Shown: in pieces, positions 35,271-46,294 of the stretch
How the letters are laid out: each line of letters starts with the position of its first letter
How positions within the stretch are numbered: position 1 is the stretch's first letter
Origin: an uncultured Nitrospirota bacterium
GTDB taxonomy: Bacteria > Nitrospirota > Nitrospiria > Nitrospirales > UBA8639
DNA: 64,000 nucleotides
Reading direction: 5' to 3'
Assembly (NCBI GenBank): GCA_937139405.1
Contig: CAKZPV010000020.1
Location: 36,213 to 100,212, forward strand
The notes under the pieces: model-generated
The model's database searches: none
Seen by the model: the letters and a program-made list of their open reading frames with translations, nothing else
Told to the model about the DNA's origin: nothing
Program-made: the position numbers and the translations under genes

Positions 35271-36584
35271 GTGGGCAATCAGAAGTTGACTATCCAAGAA
35301 TTTCGGGCGCGAATAAAAACTATTCGAGAGTCTTATCCGCACCACTGGGAAACCAGTCGAAAGTTGATGGCTTCAGAATCCTTGGCGGCAATGCTTCCGG
35401 CTCTTCTTCAATCCATTCAGCAAGCTTCATTAGTCCCAAGCCTTCAGAAGCGGTTGCTTGAAGTCGTTCAACAATTCGGGCAACAAATAAAAACGAGGGA
35501 AATTCATCAAACTCTGAAGGAGCTAACGGGTTTGACGCCCTCTAAAGCCGTTCGTGCTCTTATTGTCTGGGGAGTGTTAGCTATTAATGAAAAAGGTGAA
35601 GGTGCGACCAAAGATCTTTCTACGGAAGATTTGGAACGTTGTCTGCGGGAAGGACGTAACCCCTATGACATTCTTGTTCAATCGCCTGTTCCTTCTTTGT
35701 TGGATATTGGTGCCGGCGATTTAACCTTTGAACAAGAATTGGTTGACCAATATATTTCTCAATTACGTGCGCAAAGGAAATTACTCAGGTTGCACGCGTT
35801 TGATCGGCTCACTCCTGGTTCTCGGGTAGGTGGGGTGTATCACAAGAATCGAGATCGTGAACAGTATTTAAAAAGTTTTTCGTCCCAAGAATTAGAGTAC
35901 CAATTTTGGGGAGGGATGAGCGTAGAGAAATTTAGCCAAGTGAAAGGAGCTTTACAACGATACACGATGTGTACCTGCCATGCTCCTGCCAACCCCACCT
36001 TTGCTTATGAACCCACAAGGATTGATCGGAAATTGATGCATGATCATCTCCGGTACACGCGAGGCGAATCTCGGTTGAGCCGATATGAAGGGGAAGCGGT
36101 ATTGGAAGTTTCGCATGAAGGGCAAGAGCTCACCTTCCCGCCATGGAAATTTGATATCGTTGGGCCATTAGCTCTTTTGCAATGCATGACTCAACGAAGT
36201 CGGGTAGGCGTATTATCTGCTATCGATGATGAAGTCTTTTGGGAGCTTTTGAGTCAGATCTTAGCGGATGATCAGTTTCGTCCTCTCAATAAAATTTTCA
36301 CCAAAGAAAATATTCCGGAAATCTTTGGCAATGTGTATAAAGAACTAGTTTCATTGTCTATTGGAGAACGAGTCGATCTATCCAAGATAGCTGAGCTTCG
36401 AAATCCCATGCCTTTCGGAGCCATGTCCCTCAATAAGACTTCTCCATTGTGCAAGTTTCGGTATGTCGAAATTCGACGAGGTGCATTCTGGGAGGGAATC
36501 CCCAGTAGTTTCACTGCCAGACAATTTTCTCAAATGAGAGAAGAATCTACCCCCTGGTGGATCATCTTGATTCCAGAATTTTAG
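35271..36584 (+). CDS. Uncharacterised 437-residue protein with SAM-binding-like motif
   Basis: The start is GTG at 35271 behind AGGAAGA. The N-terminal third is helical. Residues about 141-152 (SLLDIGAGDLTF) look like the SAM-binding motif I of a methyltransferase. Later come LHAFDRLTPGSRVGG, TMCTCHAPANPTFAYEP, and a C-terminal segment with GERVDLSKIAELRNPMPFGA and FRYVEIRRGAFW. I do not recognise the family; methyltransferase is only a possibility. An internally deleted copy lies at 43279-43563, on the far side of the secretion operon. Confidence 0.55.
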   Translation: MGNQKLTIQEFRARIKTIRESYPHHWETSRKLMASESLAAMLPALLQSIQQASLVPSLQKRLLEVVQQFGQQIKTREIHQTLKELTGLTPSKAVRALIVWGVLAINEKGEGATKDLSTEDLERCLREGRNPYDILVQSPVPSLLDIGAGDLTFEQELVDQYISQLRAQRKLLRLHAFDRLTPGSRVGGVYHKNRDREQYLKSFSSQELEYQFWGGMSVEKFSQVKGALQRYTMCTCHAPANPTFAYEPTRIDRKLMHDHLRYTRGESRLSRYEGEAVLEVSHEGQELTFPPWKFDIVGPLALLQCMTQRSRVGVLSAIDDEVFWELLSQILADDQFRPLNKIFTKENIPEIFGNVYKELVSLSIGERVDLSKIAELRNPMPFGAMSLNKTSPLCKFRYVEIRRGAFWEGIPSSFTARQFSQMREESTPWWIILIPEF

Positions 36585-37378
36585 TGGTGAATTGGTAAAT
36601 GCCGTGGAAGTGATTGAAAAATTTTCTCTGGATTCAGTAGGATCTTTGGGAAACTTTTGAGAATGTCCCAATTATTATCCTTGTCGATTTACTAGATGAA
36701 CTGGGTAATTTTCTGATATCGGAAAAGAATTTTTCATCAAGAAAAGAAATCATTCCAGGAAAAGTGCTGAATAATCTTCATATACTCTTACCTTACTGAT
36801 ATTTCTTTAGATTAAGGGAAGGCAGGCGGAAATTCAAAACTCCAGCATCCAGAGTATTTCATAAGAGCCGTTGCCATCTGAATTATCTTCCCGAAGAAAT
36901 GTTTCATTTCTAAGTAAGGAATTAAGATTATTTCTTCGAATCCATAGTTGGGTCTTAAAATAGGAAGCTACGCAGAACCCATGTCTTTTGTGCGATTGTG
37001 ATCGAGGAGAATTGATGAAAGTAATGAACTAACCCTTCCCTGTTTGAAAAGAAGTTCCTGCCCTGCTTGCCTCATTGAATGTCCATCTGTTCCGTCCACT
37101 CCTGTAAGTATCAAGACAGATACGTTATGTAAATTTTTATATACAATATTTCAATTCACACCTAAAAGCTTTTGTCCTCATTTTATAGGCAAATCTTCTG
37201 TGTCGGACCTTGATTGCTTATTACGAAAATATGGCATAGGCTTTGCGCTGATTATCAGTTAGTAAGCATAAATTCAAATGAAAAGATTTTGGAGACATAG
37301 TTCTTCGGCATATTTCTCGAGGGAACTTTTTGAGCCCGAGGTTAAATATTTAAAGGCAACTTATTTTTGGATTAGCTA
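36585..37378. other. 794-bp intergenic region before the secretion operon
   Basis: The region is AT-rich and has no convincing gene. A five-codon frame (ATG at 37014) follows GAGGAG. GTATC-n6-GATAC is a small inverted repeat near 37108. The 72-codon frame at 37044 looks random in composition. The length suggests regulatory sequence for the tpsB-tpsA operon or decayed DNA. Confidence 0.4.
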
Positions 37379-39124
37379 ATGAGATCACAATTAAGGAGTT
37401 CAATTTTTATTCTGCCAGTACTGTTGATTGTCGTGCATGCTGGATTTAACACGACGATAGTGAATGCAACCACTCGGGGTATTGAGGTTATTCAAGGCAC
37501 GGAAGCTGAACAATCTTCTACCATTCCTACATCATCTCTGGAGTCCTTTCGTTTTGGCCAGTTCGAAGTTCAAGGCAGTACCGTCCTGAAGGAGGACATC
37601 ACCAAAATATTAGGAGAAGAATTTGAAGGAAAGGACCTAAGTACAAAAGACGTCCAAATAGAAATTAAACAAACCATAAACAAAATGTTCATCCAAAATG
37701 GGTACCTCACTTCAAGGGTGTCGAAGCTCGACTTCCAGGATGGGGTTCTGACTATTCAGATTATTGAAGGCGAGGTTGGAGAAATATTCATTGAAAATGA
37801 ATCAGATTTATCCCTCAGACCATCGTTCATCCGTGACCGAATTGGATTGGGTACGTTATCTCCGCTAAACATCAATGTTCTTGAAGGTCAGCTCAAACTA
37901 TTGGATGGCGATCCCCTCCTCGAAAATTTAGAAGCGAGCCTCAGGCCAACGGGAAAGGCAGGCAAAACCGATGTCAACGTCCGAGTTAAGGAAGCGCGTC
38001 CGTTTGTCTTAAAGTTTATCTCGGATAATCACTCTCCCCCTAGTATTGGCTCCTTTCGGTTTGGGGTCGGGCTTGGCTTACGCAATCTGACGGGTTTTGG
38101 AGAACAATGGGATGGGTCCTATTTTCAATCAACGACTTCCGGGGCGAAACTATTTGACGGTGCACTAAAGGTCCCACTTAACGCATTGAATGGGACCCTT
38201 GAATTTCGGGGAGCCCGCTATTGGACCAAGTTTACACAATCTGATTTTAAAGATTTAGATATAAAAGGAGATAAAGATCTTTACGCCCTTCGTTATCGTC
38301 AACCAGTAATACGTACATTCACAAACGAAGTGGCCTTGTCTTTGGGCTTTACTTACCAAAAGGGGCAAACCTTTATTTTTGAAGACATTGCTACTCCGTT
38401 TGGGATTGGTCCAGAACCGAATGGAGTGAGTCGCACCAGTGTTATTCAATTTGGGCAGGAATACATTCACCGTCTTGCCAGGAGTGTTTGGGTTATCCAG
38501 TCACAATTGAATTTTGGGACCAGTTTATTCAATACGACAAGAAACCCCAAACCCATTCCAGATGGCAAATTCTTTAGTTGGCTTGGACAAATACAGGTAG
38601 CCCAAAAGATTGGGAATGATCACTTATGGGTAACACAAGGTGGCTTGCAATTAACTCCAGATGGTTTGTTGGCTTCGGAGCAATTTGTGATCGGAGGGGT
38701 CTATTCGGTTCGCGGATATCGGCAAAATGCCCGTATTGGGGATCAGGGATTCCGCCTCTCGACAGAAGACCGAATTGCGATATTTCGAGATGGAGTGGGG
38801 AAACCCTGGTTGCAAGTTATCCCATTTATCGACATGGGGAAAACGTGGAATGTTTCTGATAACCCTAATCCTCAAAGTGATCAGAGATTCTTAATTGGAG
38901 CCGGCTTGGGCCTTCTTCTGGAACCATCAATTGAACCATTGAGGGATTTCAAGATACGAGTCGATTATGGTTTTCCATTTATTGATTTGGATGACAAGGG
39001 AGATAATATTCAGGATAAGGGCTTGTATTTTTCAGTAAGTTACCAACCGGATGCGGTCATTGATTATCTATCTAAGCTTCTCATGGATGATAAGCCGGCC
39101 TTAGAAGAGGAGGAGGCAGGATGA
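37379..39124 (+). CDS. Two-partner secretion outer-membrane transporter (TpsB/FhaC family)
   Basis: The protein has 581 residues. A signal peptide covers about residues 1-30. The region 55-215 is POTRA-like ([54 protein letters not shown], then [15 protein letters not shown]). A 16-strand beta-barrel follows, with the conserved VRGYRQN in [20 protein letters not shown] and a final beta strand in [10 protein letters not shown]. It exports the TpsA partner. Its stop overlaps the tpsA start (ATGA), so translation is coupled. Confidence 0.9.
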   Translation: MRSQLRSSIFILPVLLIVVHAGFNTTIVNATTRGIEVIQGTEAEQSSTIPTSSLESFRFGQFEVQGSTVLKEDITKILGEEFEGKDLSTKDVQIEIKQTINKMFIQNGYLTSRVSKLDFQDGVLTIQIIEGEVGEIFIENESDLSLRPSFIRDRIGLGTLSPLNINVLEGQLKLLDGDPLLENLEASLRPTGKAGKTDVNVRVKEARPFVLKFISDNHSPPSIGSFRFGVGLGLRNLTGFGEQWDGSYFQSTTSGAKLFDGALKVPLNALNGTLEFRGARYWTKFTQSDFKDLDIKGDKDLYALRYRQPVIRTFTNEVALSLGFTYQKGQTFIFEDIATPFGIGPEPNGVSRTSVIQFGQEYIHRLARSVWVIQSQLNFGTSLFNTTRNPKPIPDGKFFSWLGQIQVAQKIGNDHLWVTQGGLQLTPDGLLASEQFVIGGVYSVRGYRQNARIGDQGFRLSTEDRIAIFRDGVGKPWLQVIPFIDMGKTWNVSDNPNPQSDQRFLIGAGLGLLLEPSIEPLRDFKIRVDYGFPFIDLDDKGDNIQDKGLYFSVSYQPDAVIDYLSKLLMDDKPALEEEEAG

Positions 39125-42100
39125 TGAACAAATCACACATGAGTATTTTCAAGATCGGTAGGGTGTTCACGCCCATGAGTCTGCTCCTTTCTCTCATAAC
39201 ACTAATCTGGATTATTGGAGTAGGGTCTTCCTACGCGCAAAACGTACTTCCTGCCAACGATGGAACGGGCACGATTGTGACGTCTGAAGGCAATCGCTTT
39301 GATATCCAGGGAGGGACGCTTTCCGCTAATCAAGCGAATCTATTCCATAGCTTTACGCAATTTGGACTTGATGCCAACCAAATCGCCAACTTTCTCACTT
39401 CGCCCCAAATTCAGAATATTCTGGGACGAGTCGTAGGAGGAAATCCATCAATTATCAATGGCCTTATGCAAGTCATGGGTGGGAATTCAAATCTATTTTT
39501 GATGAACCCCGCCGGGATTGTCTTCGGACCCAATGCACAGCTCAATGTACCAGCTGATTTTTTGGCAACGACTGCTACGGGCATCGGGTTTGAAAATGAT
39601 TCCTGGTTTAACGCGGTCGAGACTAATAATTACTCAACGCTCAATGGGAACCCAAATCAGTTTGCGTTTGATGTGGATCAACCCGGCAGCATCTTGAATG
39701 CTGCCTCTCTCACAGTGTCAGAAGGGCAAGATGTCACCTTACTCGGCGGCACGGCGGTCAATACCGGGGAACTGAATGCATCAGGAGGGAAAATCACCGT
39801 CGCGTCTGTTCCGGGCTCCAGTCGCATCCGAATTAGCCAGGCGGGGAGCCTGTTGAGTTTGGAAATTGATCAGCCCCAGGGGTCTGCTGGTCAGATTTTA
39901 CCAATCAGGCCAACCGATCTTGCCCTTCTTCTGACAGAAGGGGCCGCGGGGTTGGAGACGGGTCTAACAGCCTATGCAGATGGCACGGTGCAGTTAATAG
40001 ATTCTGGGATAACCATTCCGACGGACGCTGGAACCACGATCGCCTCTGGGACCATCGACGCTTCAGGTGAGCAAGGCGGCAACGTGAATGTCTTGGGCAA
40101 GAAAGTGGGTCTGGTTGGAGCCAAGATTGACGCCTCTGGTACCCATGGCGGCGGCACAGTGTTGATTGGCGGTGATTATAAAGGGCAAGGAACTGTGCCA
40201 AATGCTTCGCAGACCTTTGTGAGCAGCGACTCCATAATCAATGTGGATGCTCAGCTCAATGGGGATGGCGGGAAAGTCATTGTTTGGGCGGACCAGACCA
40301 CTCAATTTTTTGGTGATATTACCGCCCGCGGAGGAAGCCAGTTGGGAGATGGTGGGTTCGTCGAAATATCGGGGAAACAGAATCTAGACTTTGATGGCAA
40401 GGTGAATGTTAGAGCGACCTCCGGTCTGAACGGGACAATTTTGTTTGATCCGCAAAACATCTTTATCACCGAGTCGGATGAGACGCATGATGACCAGCTT
40501 GACCCGAATGTACCTAATCCTGGTGATCTAGCAGGTCAAATTTTATCTGGAGAAGTGGGACCATCGGGTGAAGTTGATTTCATGCTAACTGCGCGGACTC
40601 TCGAAGGGCTTACAGGAAACGTCGTCCTCGAAGCAGCCAATGATATAAGCATAGAAAGCTTTGTGGCACTGGACTTTTTGCCTGGAGGGTCAATTGCCTT
40701 TACAGCCGACGCGGGAGTTAGTGATGGGCAGGGTTCTTTTCGGATGGGAGTTGGCAGTTCGCTTATGACCAATGGTCGCCCTCTGATTATCACAGCGGCC
40801 AATATAGAATTAGAACCTCCTAGTAATGGGGCTATAATCAATGCTGCAAACGGAAATGTGACTTTTCAGCCTTCCACACCCAATTCTTCTATAGGGATAG
40901 GCGATGGTGCGGTTGGCACGTTCAACTTAAGCACGACTGAGTTGACAGAAAACTTGAACTCCTCCGGTACGGTGACAATTGGCACTCCTGGGTTAACGGG
41001 GACAGGCAGTGTGCAACTTGGCGCTCTGGGATCGACGGCCACACTTAATCTCAGTGGGGAGGACTACAACTTAACCGTTAGAGGCGCTCAAATTGTGGCA
41101 AATGTACCAATTCAAACAAGCGCCCCCCAAACCCAGAACGGCAATAATCTAACCTTAGTGGCCTCAGGTGATATTACTACTGGGGATATTGATGCCAGTT
41201 CGGGTTTAGCCTCAGGTGGGAATATTCAGTTAATGAGTAGTGCTGGAGCCATTTCGACTGGCAATCTAACTTCCTTCGGGGCCAGCGGTGGTGACGTTTC
41301 GGTGAATGCGGCCATGGCCATTACCACTGGGGAAATTGACACCGAAGGAAGTGTTGGCAATGGTGGCAATGTCACTCTTGATCCAACAGGCGATATCCAA
41401 GTGGCCTTTATTAATGCTCAAGGTGGGGCCAGTGGTAGTGGTGGTATTGTTGATATCACCACGGCTAGGTTTTTTCGTGCGACTGGAAATTTTACCGATC
41501 TCAGCGGCACGGTCGCGAGTATTTCGACCGTTGGTGGCGCTGGTGGCGGAAATATCACAATTCGCCATGGCGGACAAGGGGTGCCCCCCTTTATTGTGGG
41601 TGATCCGTCAACAAATGGCACGTTGTCCGCAATAACCAGTGGTAACTTTACGATTGCACCCACCCAGTCTTTCCCTTTTAACTTTACTGAGGGCAACGTT
41701 CAATTAATTGGGACTCCTCCATCTCGTTTTTCTTTTCCTGGCGGGGATGATTCTTCCTCTGAGGACGATCCTCATATACTTATTCCAATACCTAAGGACT
41801 CTGCTAAATCGAGCGATTTACCGATTGCAGAAAGTATAGAACCGTACGTCACCAAACCCTACAAGAGCCGTCTTGTTGGAATCGAAAGCAAGCCTATCAA
41901 AACCTTGGATGAAGTGAAAGCAGAATTATTCGAAATTGAGGAAGCCACAGGGGTCAAGCCCGCTATTATTTATGCCCTGTTCCTACCAACACCTGTTAAA
42001 GCATTATCCGAATCAGGTGGAAGTGCTCAGGCGAGTAAACAACTAGAGCTCGTCCTGGTGACTTCTAAGGGACTACCCGTTAGGCATCAGATAGGTGTCT

Positions 42101-43197
42101 CCTCAGAAACTGTCACGGAAATGATCAAACAATTTCGTGGAGAAATAGAAAAAATATCCCCTAAAGAGGTGTATTTGAAAACAGCCAAACAGTTGTATCA
42201 ATGGCTGGTCACGCCTTTACATGAGATTCTAAAAGCCCAGGAAATTACTAACTTAGTATTTGTCATGGATAAGGGGTTGCGCTCCCTGCCCATTGCAGCT
42301 CTTCACGATGGGAAGGAATTTCTTGTCCAGCAATATAGTGTTGGCCTGATGCCTAGCCTTTCCTTAACGGATACTCGTTATGTCGATGTCAAGGATCTCA
42401 ATGTGTTGGGGATGGGAGCTCAAAAATTTTCCGACCCTATCCATAATCCTCTACCGGGGGTGGTCAGTGAGTTAGACGTTATTACAAGTCAATTGTGGCC
42501 TGGCAGTAAAAAACTACTGGACAGAGATTTTACCGAAAACAATCTTAGGGATGAACGGAAAAACCGACCGGCTGGCATTCTCCATTTTGCCACTCATGCT
42601 GACTTTCAGCCAGGGGAACCTAATAAATCCTATATCCAGTTGTGGGGAGACGAAAAGGTCACGCTGAATCGGTTGCGAGACCTGAAATTATATGATCCGC
42701 CGGTAGAACTGATGACCTTGAGTGCCTGCAAGACAGCTTTGGGAGATGAGGATGCGGAGTTAGGTTTTGCGGGATTGGCGGCCCAAGCGGGAGTCAAGTC
42801 AGCCCTCGGAAGCTTATGGAATGTTTCAGATGAGGGGACAGTTGGGTTGATGACAACCTTTTATGGAAAATTGAAAGAATCTGATATCAAGATTAAGGCC
42901 GAAGCGCTGCGCCAAACTCAACTAGACATGCTCCGTGGTAGGATTAGGATCGGGGAAGGGCGTCTCATTACGGCTTATAGCTCAATTCTCCTGCCGGGAG
43001 TAATTTTGGCAGGGGGAGCTGACTCTCCTTTACCGCAAAAGGCATTCGACGATCGAGGGATAACAGTAATTAAGACGAATCCGAAAGAAGGAGAGGGCGA
43101 CCCTTCTTTGCTTCAAGAGAATATCGAAAATGGCGGTGGAAACTTCAATCACCCATTCTATTGGAGTGGTTTCACGATGGTTGGAAGTCCATGGTAA
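39121..43197 (+). CDS. Two-partner secreted TpsA protein with C-terminal CHAT protease domain
   Basis: The protein has 1358 residues. Residues 1-40 are a signal peptide. Residues about 41-300 form the TPS domain, with the family signature in [19 protein letters not shown] beta-helix of Gly/Ser/Thr-rich repeats runs to about 870. A Pro/Ser-rich linker with [11 protein letters not shown] follows. The last 430 residues are a CHAT domain: [18 protein letters not shown], then [11 protein letters not shown] with catalytic His 1159, then [20 protein letters not shown] with catalytic Cys 1203. CHAT is a caspase-fold cysteine protease, as in separase relatives. Placing it on a secreted TPS passenger suggests a cell-surface or extracellular protease. 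Confidence 0.9.
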   Translation: MMNKSHMSIFKIGRVFTPMSLLLSLITLIWIIGVGSSYAQNVLPANDGTGTIVTSEGNRFDIQGGTLSANQANLFHSFTQFGLDANQIANFLTSPQIQNILGRVVGGNPSIINGLMQVMGGNSNLFLMNPAGIVFGPNAQLNVPADFLATTATGIGFENDSWFNAVETNNYSTLNGNPNQFAFDVDQPGSILNAASLTVSEGQDVTLLGGTAVNTGELNASGGKITVASVPGSSRIRISQAGSLLSLEIDQPQGSAGQILPIRPTDLALLLTEGAAGLETGLTAYADGTVQLIDSGITIPTDAGTTIASGTIDASGEQGGNVNVLGKKVGLVGAKIDASGTHGGGTVLIGGDYKGQGTVPNASQTFVSSDSIINVDAQLNGDGGKVIVWADQTTQFFGDITARGGSQLGDGGFVEISGKQNLDFDGKVNVRATSGLNGTILFDPQNIFITESDETHDDQLDPNVPNPGDLAGQILSGEVGPSGEVDFMLTARTLEGLTGNVVLEAANDISIESFVALDFLPGGSIAFTADAGVSDGQGSFRMGVGSSLMTNGRPLIITAANIELEPPSNGAIINAANGNVTFQPSTPNSSIGIGDGAVGTFNLSTTELTENLNSSGTVTIGTPGLTGTGSVQLGALGSTATLNLSGEDYNLTVRGAQIVANVPIQTSAPQTQNGNNLTLVASGDITTGDIDASSGLASGGNIQLMSSAGAISTGNLTSFGASGGDVSVNAAMAITTGEIDTEGSVGNGGNVTLDPTGDIQVAFINAQGGASGSGGIVDITTARFFRATGNFTDLSGTVASISTVGGAGGGNITIRHGGQGVPPFIVGDPSTNGTLSAITSGNFTIAPTQSFPFNFTEGNVQLIGTPPSRFSFPGGDDSSSEDDPHILIPIPKDSAKSSDLPIAESIEPYVTKPYKSRLVGIESKPIKTLDEVKAELFEIEEATGVKPAIIYALFLPTPVKALSESGGSAQASKQLELVLVTSKGLPVRHQIGVSSETVTEMIKQFRGEIEKISPKEVYLKTAKQLYQWLVTPLHEILKAQEITNLVFVMDKGLRSLPIAALHDGKEFLVQQYSVGLMPSLSLTDTRYVDVKDLNVLGMGAQKFSDPIHNPLPGVVSELDVITSQLWPGSKKLLDRDFTENNLRDERKNRPAGILHFATHADFQPGEPNKSYIQLWGDEKVTLNRLRDLKLYDPPVELMTLSACKTALGDEDAELGFAGLAAQAGVKSALGSLWNVSDEGTVGLMTTFYGKLKESDIKIKAEALRQTQLDMLRGRIRIGEGRLITAYSSILLPGVILAGGADSPLPQKAFDDRGITVIKTNPKEGEGDPSLLQENIENGGGNFNHPFYWSGFTMVGSPW

Positions 43198-43278
43198 TTG
43201 AATACATCTTGATACGAGGGATGGCTAAGCGTAACCGACAAAAACTTACAGTGGAATAAGATTGTCGCATTGTGAAAA

Positions 43279-43563
43279 ATTGGAGCAGGTGGTTTAACGT
43301 TTGAACAGGAAGAGGTGTATACGAAACTCGTCCCAGCTATTGGAGAACGAGTCGATCGATCCAAGATCACTGACGTTCGAAACCTCATGGCTTTCGGAGC
43401 CATCGTTCTCAACATTGCTTCACCAGTGTGCAAGTTTCGGTATGTTGAAATTCGACGATGTGCGTTTGGGAAAGGAGTCCCCAGTTGTTTCACCACCAAA
43501 CAATTTTCTCACATGAAACAGGAATCTACCCCGTGATGAATTATTTTCATCGCAGGTTTCGGA
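43279..43563 (+). pseudogene. Internally deleted copy of the gene at 35271
   Basis: The reading frame IGAGGLTFEQEEVYTKLV joins a match to residues 146-156 of the 437-residue protein to a match starting at residue 355, so about 198 residues are missing. It then follows the parent through GERVDRSKITDVRNLMAFGA, FRYVEIRR and SFTARQF-like FTTKQFSHMK. Where the parent has two Trp codons (TGG TGG), this copy has TGA TGA at 43534-43539. There is no start codon in frame. It lies 81 bp after the TpsA stop. Confidence 0.75.
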
Positions 43564-43603
43564 CAAAAGGAGGAAATACGATAGTCTGAAAACAGACAGG
43601 GAC

Positions 43604-44356
43604 TCACTCAAATCGTTGGTTCTTGAGAAGGATATCCTCTGGATATCTTACTAAGGCTTGGAAATTCTTTAAGTGTTTGAGTAAGAGTCTAAGCGTGGCT
43701 TGGCCTTCGTATAGTTCTCGATTACTGTACTCGGTATAGATAAATCGTGTTTTAGATAGCATATTGTTCCCGCCACGGAAAACATCGAGCTCAGCACCTT
43801 GAACGTCCATCCAAATGAAATCGATAGTTTCTATACCATGCTCGGCGCACCAGGCATCAAGCGTCGTTGTTTTGACAGTTATGGTCTGGTCGAATGTGAC
43901 CAATGGATCTACTAGGAGGTGGTCCTTTGGTTTTCTAATTGAACCTGATAGGTCCCAACCTTCAGGCATTATTTTAGCAACCTTTTCGTTTCGTTGACCG
44001 CCACTTTGGTAGAAGGTAATTTCACCAATGCGGTCACTTAATGCCATCTCAAAAAGATGGATATTGGAGCGCTGCCCAACGCCATTCTTGAAGCGCCTAA
44101 TAGCTCTTGGGTCCGGTTCAAAGCAGAAAATATTTGGGGATTCGAACATTTCCAGAAACCAAAGGGAATGTCCTCCACGATTGCATCCTATATCCAAAAT
44201 TGTGGGATTGGCTTTGCCAACACATTCTTGTATGACCTCTTTGGTTATCTTCGATGGAGATATATCCATCGGCATTCCTTGAAGAGTGTTGTATAAGGAC
44301 TTCAGCGACTTTTTGAAGCGGGGGAAGTGGTTTATGAGAGTTCTGGAAATTGGCAT
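43604..44356 (-). CDS. FkbM-family methyltransferase
   Basis: The protein has 250 residues. SAM motif I is TILDIGCNRGGHSLWFLE, motif II is IFCFEPDPRAIRRFK, and VKTTTLDAWCAEHG with IDFIWMDVQGAELDVFRGG is the characteristic FkbM ending. FkbM enzymes O-methylate sugars or secondary metabolites; the substrate is not known. AGGACAAG precedes the ATG. It lies beside the secretion operon on the opposite strand, without other sugar genes around except ugd 600 bp away. Confidence 0.85.
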   Translation of the reverse strand: MPISRTLINHFPRFKKSLKSLYNTLQGMPMDISPSKITKEVIQECVGKANPTILDIGCNRGGHSLWFLEMFESPNIFCFEPDPRAIRRFKNGVGQRSNIHLFEMALSDRIGEITFYQSGGQRNEKVAKIMPEGWDLSGSIRKPKDHLLVDPLVTFDQTITVKTTTLDAWCAEHGIETIDFIWMDVQGAELDVFRGGNNMLSKTRFIYTEYSNRELYEGQATLRLLLKHLKNFQALVRYPEDILLKNQRFE

Positions 44357-44710
44357 ATTTTCTTGTCCTAGAGGTTATTAGTCTTTCCAAAGAGAGCAGC
44401 TCATCAGGATAAAGACTATCAATAAAATACTACTTCTACAGGCCTCTCATCTCTAAACGTATTGAGTGAGATAATGTTGTATTCATTGCTAGTTCTCCTA
44501 TTGCCATCCTCGAAAGTTTTTGTATGGCGCTGTGTTCTTGATGTTTGGTTGATATAGCTAAAGGAAGCTTTAGGCTAAGTAGAGATTATTCAGGGGGTTG
44601 TGGGGGAAGGTGAAAGGGATTCGTTTGGAGGATAACGAAGAGATTGTTATTGGGAAAATTTATATTCCCCTTTCTTTGGTTCGGATTTTGCTGTAAATTA
44701 TTCAATGAAT
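44357..44710. other. Intergenic region between the FkbM gene and tRNA-Gly
   Basis: This 354-bp stretch has no credible gene. It contains a small CTAAAG/CTTTAG hairpin near 44558-44573 and a GGGAA/TTCCC hairpin downstream of the tRNA that might help end its transcription. Confidence 0.4.
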
Positions 44711-44785
44711 TGGAGCGGGAAAGGGGATTTGAACCCCCGACCCTCGCCTTGGCAAGGCGATGCTCTACCACTGAGCTATTCCCGC
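44711..44785 (-). tRNA. tRNA-Gly (anticodon GCC)
   Basis: Read on the minus strand it is 75 nt. The acceptor GCGGGAA pairs with TTCCCGC, followed by T and an encoded CCA. D-arm AGCTCAGTGGTAGAGC, anticodon arm CGCCTTGCCAAGGCG with anticodon GCC, and T-arm GGGGGTTCAAATCCCC are all present. Confidence 0.95.
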
Positions 44786-44939
44786 TCTTGGGAGAAGATT
44801 GCATTGATTCTAGTGGGCACCCTATAGCCTGTCAAGCACTGTTCAAATGAGATATCTTCACACGAGCCCTTAAGAAAAATGGGGCGTAGTCCGAAAAAAA
44901 ACCAAAGAATTATTACGTTAATCTAGGGAGAAAGTGAAA

Positions 44940-46271
44940 ATGTACATCAGCGTTATTGGGACAGGGTATGTTGGGCTCGTAACCGGGGCTTGTTTTGCGG
45001 AATTCGGGTTGAATGTCCTGTGTATGGACTTGGATGAAAAACGCATTGCATCTCTGGAAAAGGGGAAGGTCCCATTTTTTGAACCAGGCCTGGCGGAACT
45101 TGTTGAAAAAAACATTCAGGCCGGTCGCTTACGTTTTACCACAGATTTGAATAAAGCTGTAGACGAAGCCCTCGCTATTTTCATCGCTGTCGGTACACCC
45201 TCACGACCTGATGGATCGGCTGACTTGTCATTTGTAGACGAAGTGGCTCGAAGTGTTGGATCACGCATGACGGGATATAAGGTTGTCATCACGAAGTCTA
45301 CTGTTCCCGTTGGAACAGCAGTCCGGGTAAAAAAACTCATTGAAGAAAATCAAACGGCCCCCTGTAACTTTGGTGTGGTCTCTAATCCAGAATTTCTTCG
45401 TGAGGGTTCCGCCATTGAAGACTTTATGCGTCCCAATCGTGTGGTGATTGGTGCTGATAGCCAAGCTTCGGTGGCCATTATGAAGGATCTGTATCGTCCC
45501 CTTTATTTGTTAGATGCTCCGGTGGTGATTACCGATATTCCAACAGCCGAAGTCATAAAATATGCGTCAAATGTGTTTTTAGCGACCAAAATATCTTTCA
45601 TCAATGAAATGGCGAATCTCTGTGAATTGGTTGGTGCAGACGTGCAAATGGTTTCCAAAGGGATGGGTTTGGATAAGCGGATTGGTTCAAAATTTTTGCA
45701 TGCGGGGCCGGGTTACGGAGGATCGTGTTTCGGAAAAGATACCGCCGCGCTTATTAACATCGGAACGGAATCTGGTTATGAAATGAAGGTTGCGAAGGCA
45801 ACCAAGCAGGTTAATGAAGACCAATGTGCCAGGATGGTTGAAAAAATTCGAATGGCGCTGGGAGATTTGAAGGGGAAGACAATTGGTCTATTAGGTCTGG
45901 CATTTAAACCGAATACTGACGATATTCGAGATTCCCCAGCCCTTGCTATTGCGGAGAGACTGATGAAATCAGGTGTGACTGTGCGGACTTATGATCCAGA
46001 AGCGTTGGAAGAGTCGATGAAGGTGTTGCCGGATATGATTTCTTGTCAGGATGCCTATCAAGCTGTGGAGGGTGCGGATGCTGTTGTCCTAGTCACGGAA
46101 TGGAATCAATTTCGTAATCTAGATTTTGAGCAGATTCGGTCTAAAGTCAAATCTCCAATTTTTATAGATCTTCGTAATGTTTACGAACCTGAGCGAATGG
46201 CTGAGCAGGGATTTTATTATGTGTCAGTCGGCCGAAAAACAGCAGGAACAAACCCCCTGAAGCCGAGCTAG
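44940..46271 (+). CDS. ugd: UDP-glucose 6-dehydrogenase
   Basis: The enzyme oxidises UDP-glucose to UDP-glucuronate with two NAD+, for surface polysaccharide. It has 443 residues from the ATG at 44940, nine bases after GGGAG; a GTG two codons earlier is too close to that site. MYISVIGTGYVGLVTGACF is the NAD-binding start. The catalytic Cys is in GPGYGGSCFGKDT, where most relatives have SCFPKD. FKPNTDDIRDSPAL is the UDP-binding region. The stop codon sits in the loop of a strong hairpin. Confidence 0.92.
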   Translation: MYISVIGTGYVGLVTGACFAEFGLNVLCMDLDEKRIASLEKGKVPFFEPGLAELVEKNIQAGRLRFTTDLNKAVDEALAIFIAVGTPSRPDGSADLSFVDEVARSVGSRMTGYKVVITKSTVPVGTAVRVKKLIEENQTAPCNFGVVSNPEFLREGSAIEDFMRPNRVVIGADSQASVAIMKDLYRPLYLLDAPVVITDIPTAEVIKYASNVFLATKISFINEMANLCELVGADVQMVSKGMGLDKRIGSKFLHAGPGYGGSCFGKDTAALINIGTESGYEMKVAKATKQVNEDQCARMVEKIRMALGDLKGKTIGLLGLAFKPNTDDIRDSPALAIAERLMKSGVTVRTYDPEALEESMKVLPDMISCQDAYQAVEGADAVVLVTEWNQFRNLDFEQIRSKVKSPIFIDLRNVYEPERMAEQGFYYVSVGRKTAGTNPLKPS

Positions 46272-46285
46272 ACGAGCAGGGGGTT
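46251..46285. terminator. Hairpin at the end of ugd, between converging genes
   Basis: AACCCCCTG (46251-46259) and CAGGGGGTT (46277-46285) form a perfect 9-bp stem that encloses the ugd stop. No T-run follows at once on either strand. It probably separates ugd from the converging HEAT operon. Confidence 0.5.
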
Positions 46286-46294
46286 GGTGCGTGG

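Noticed and set aside
37044..37262. A 72-codon frame before tpsB
   Set aside because: Cys/Ser/Phe-rich random-like composition and a TTG start without a ribosome-binding site.
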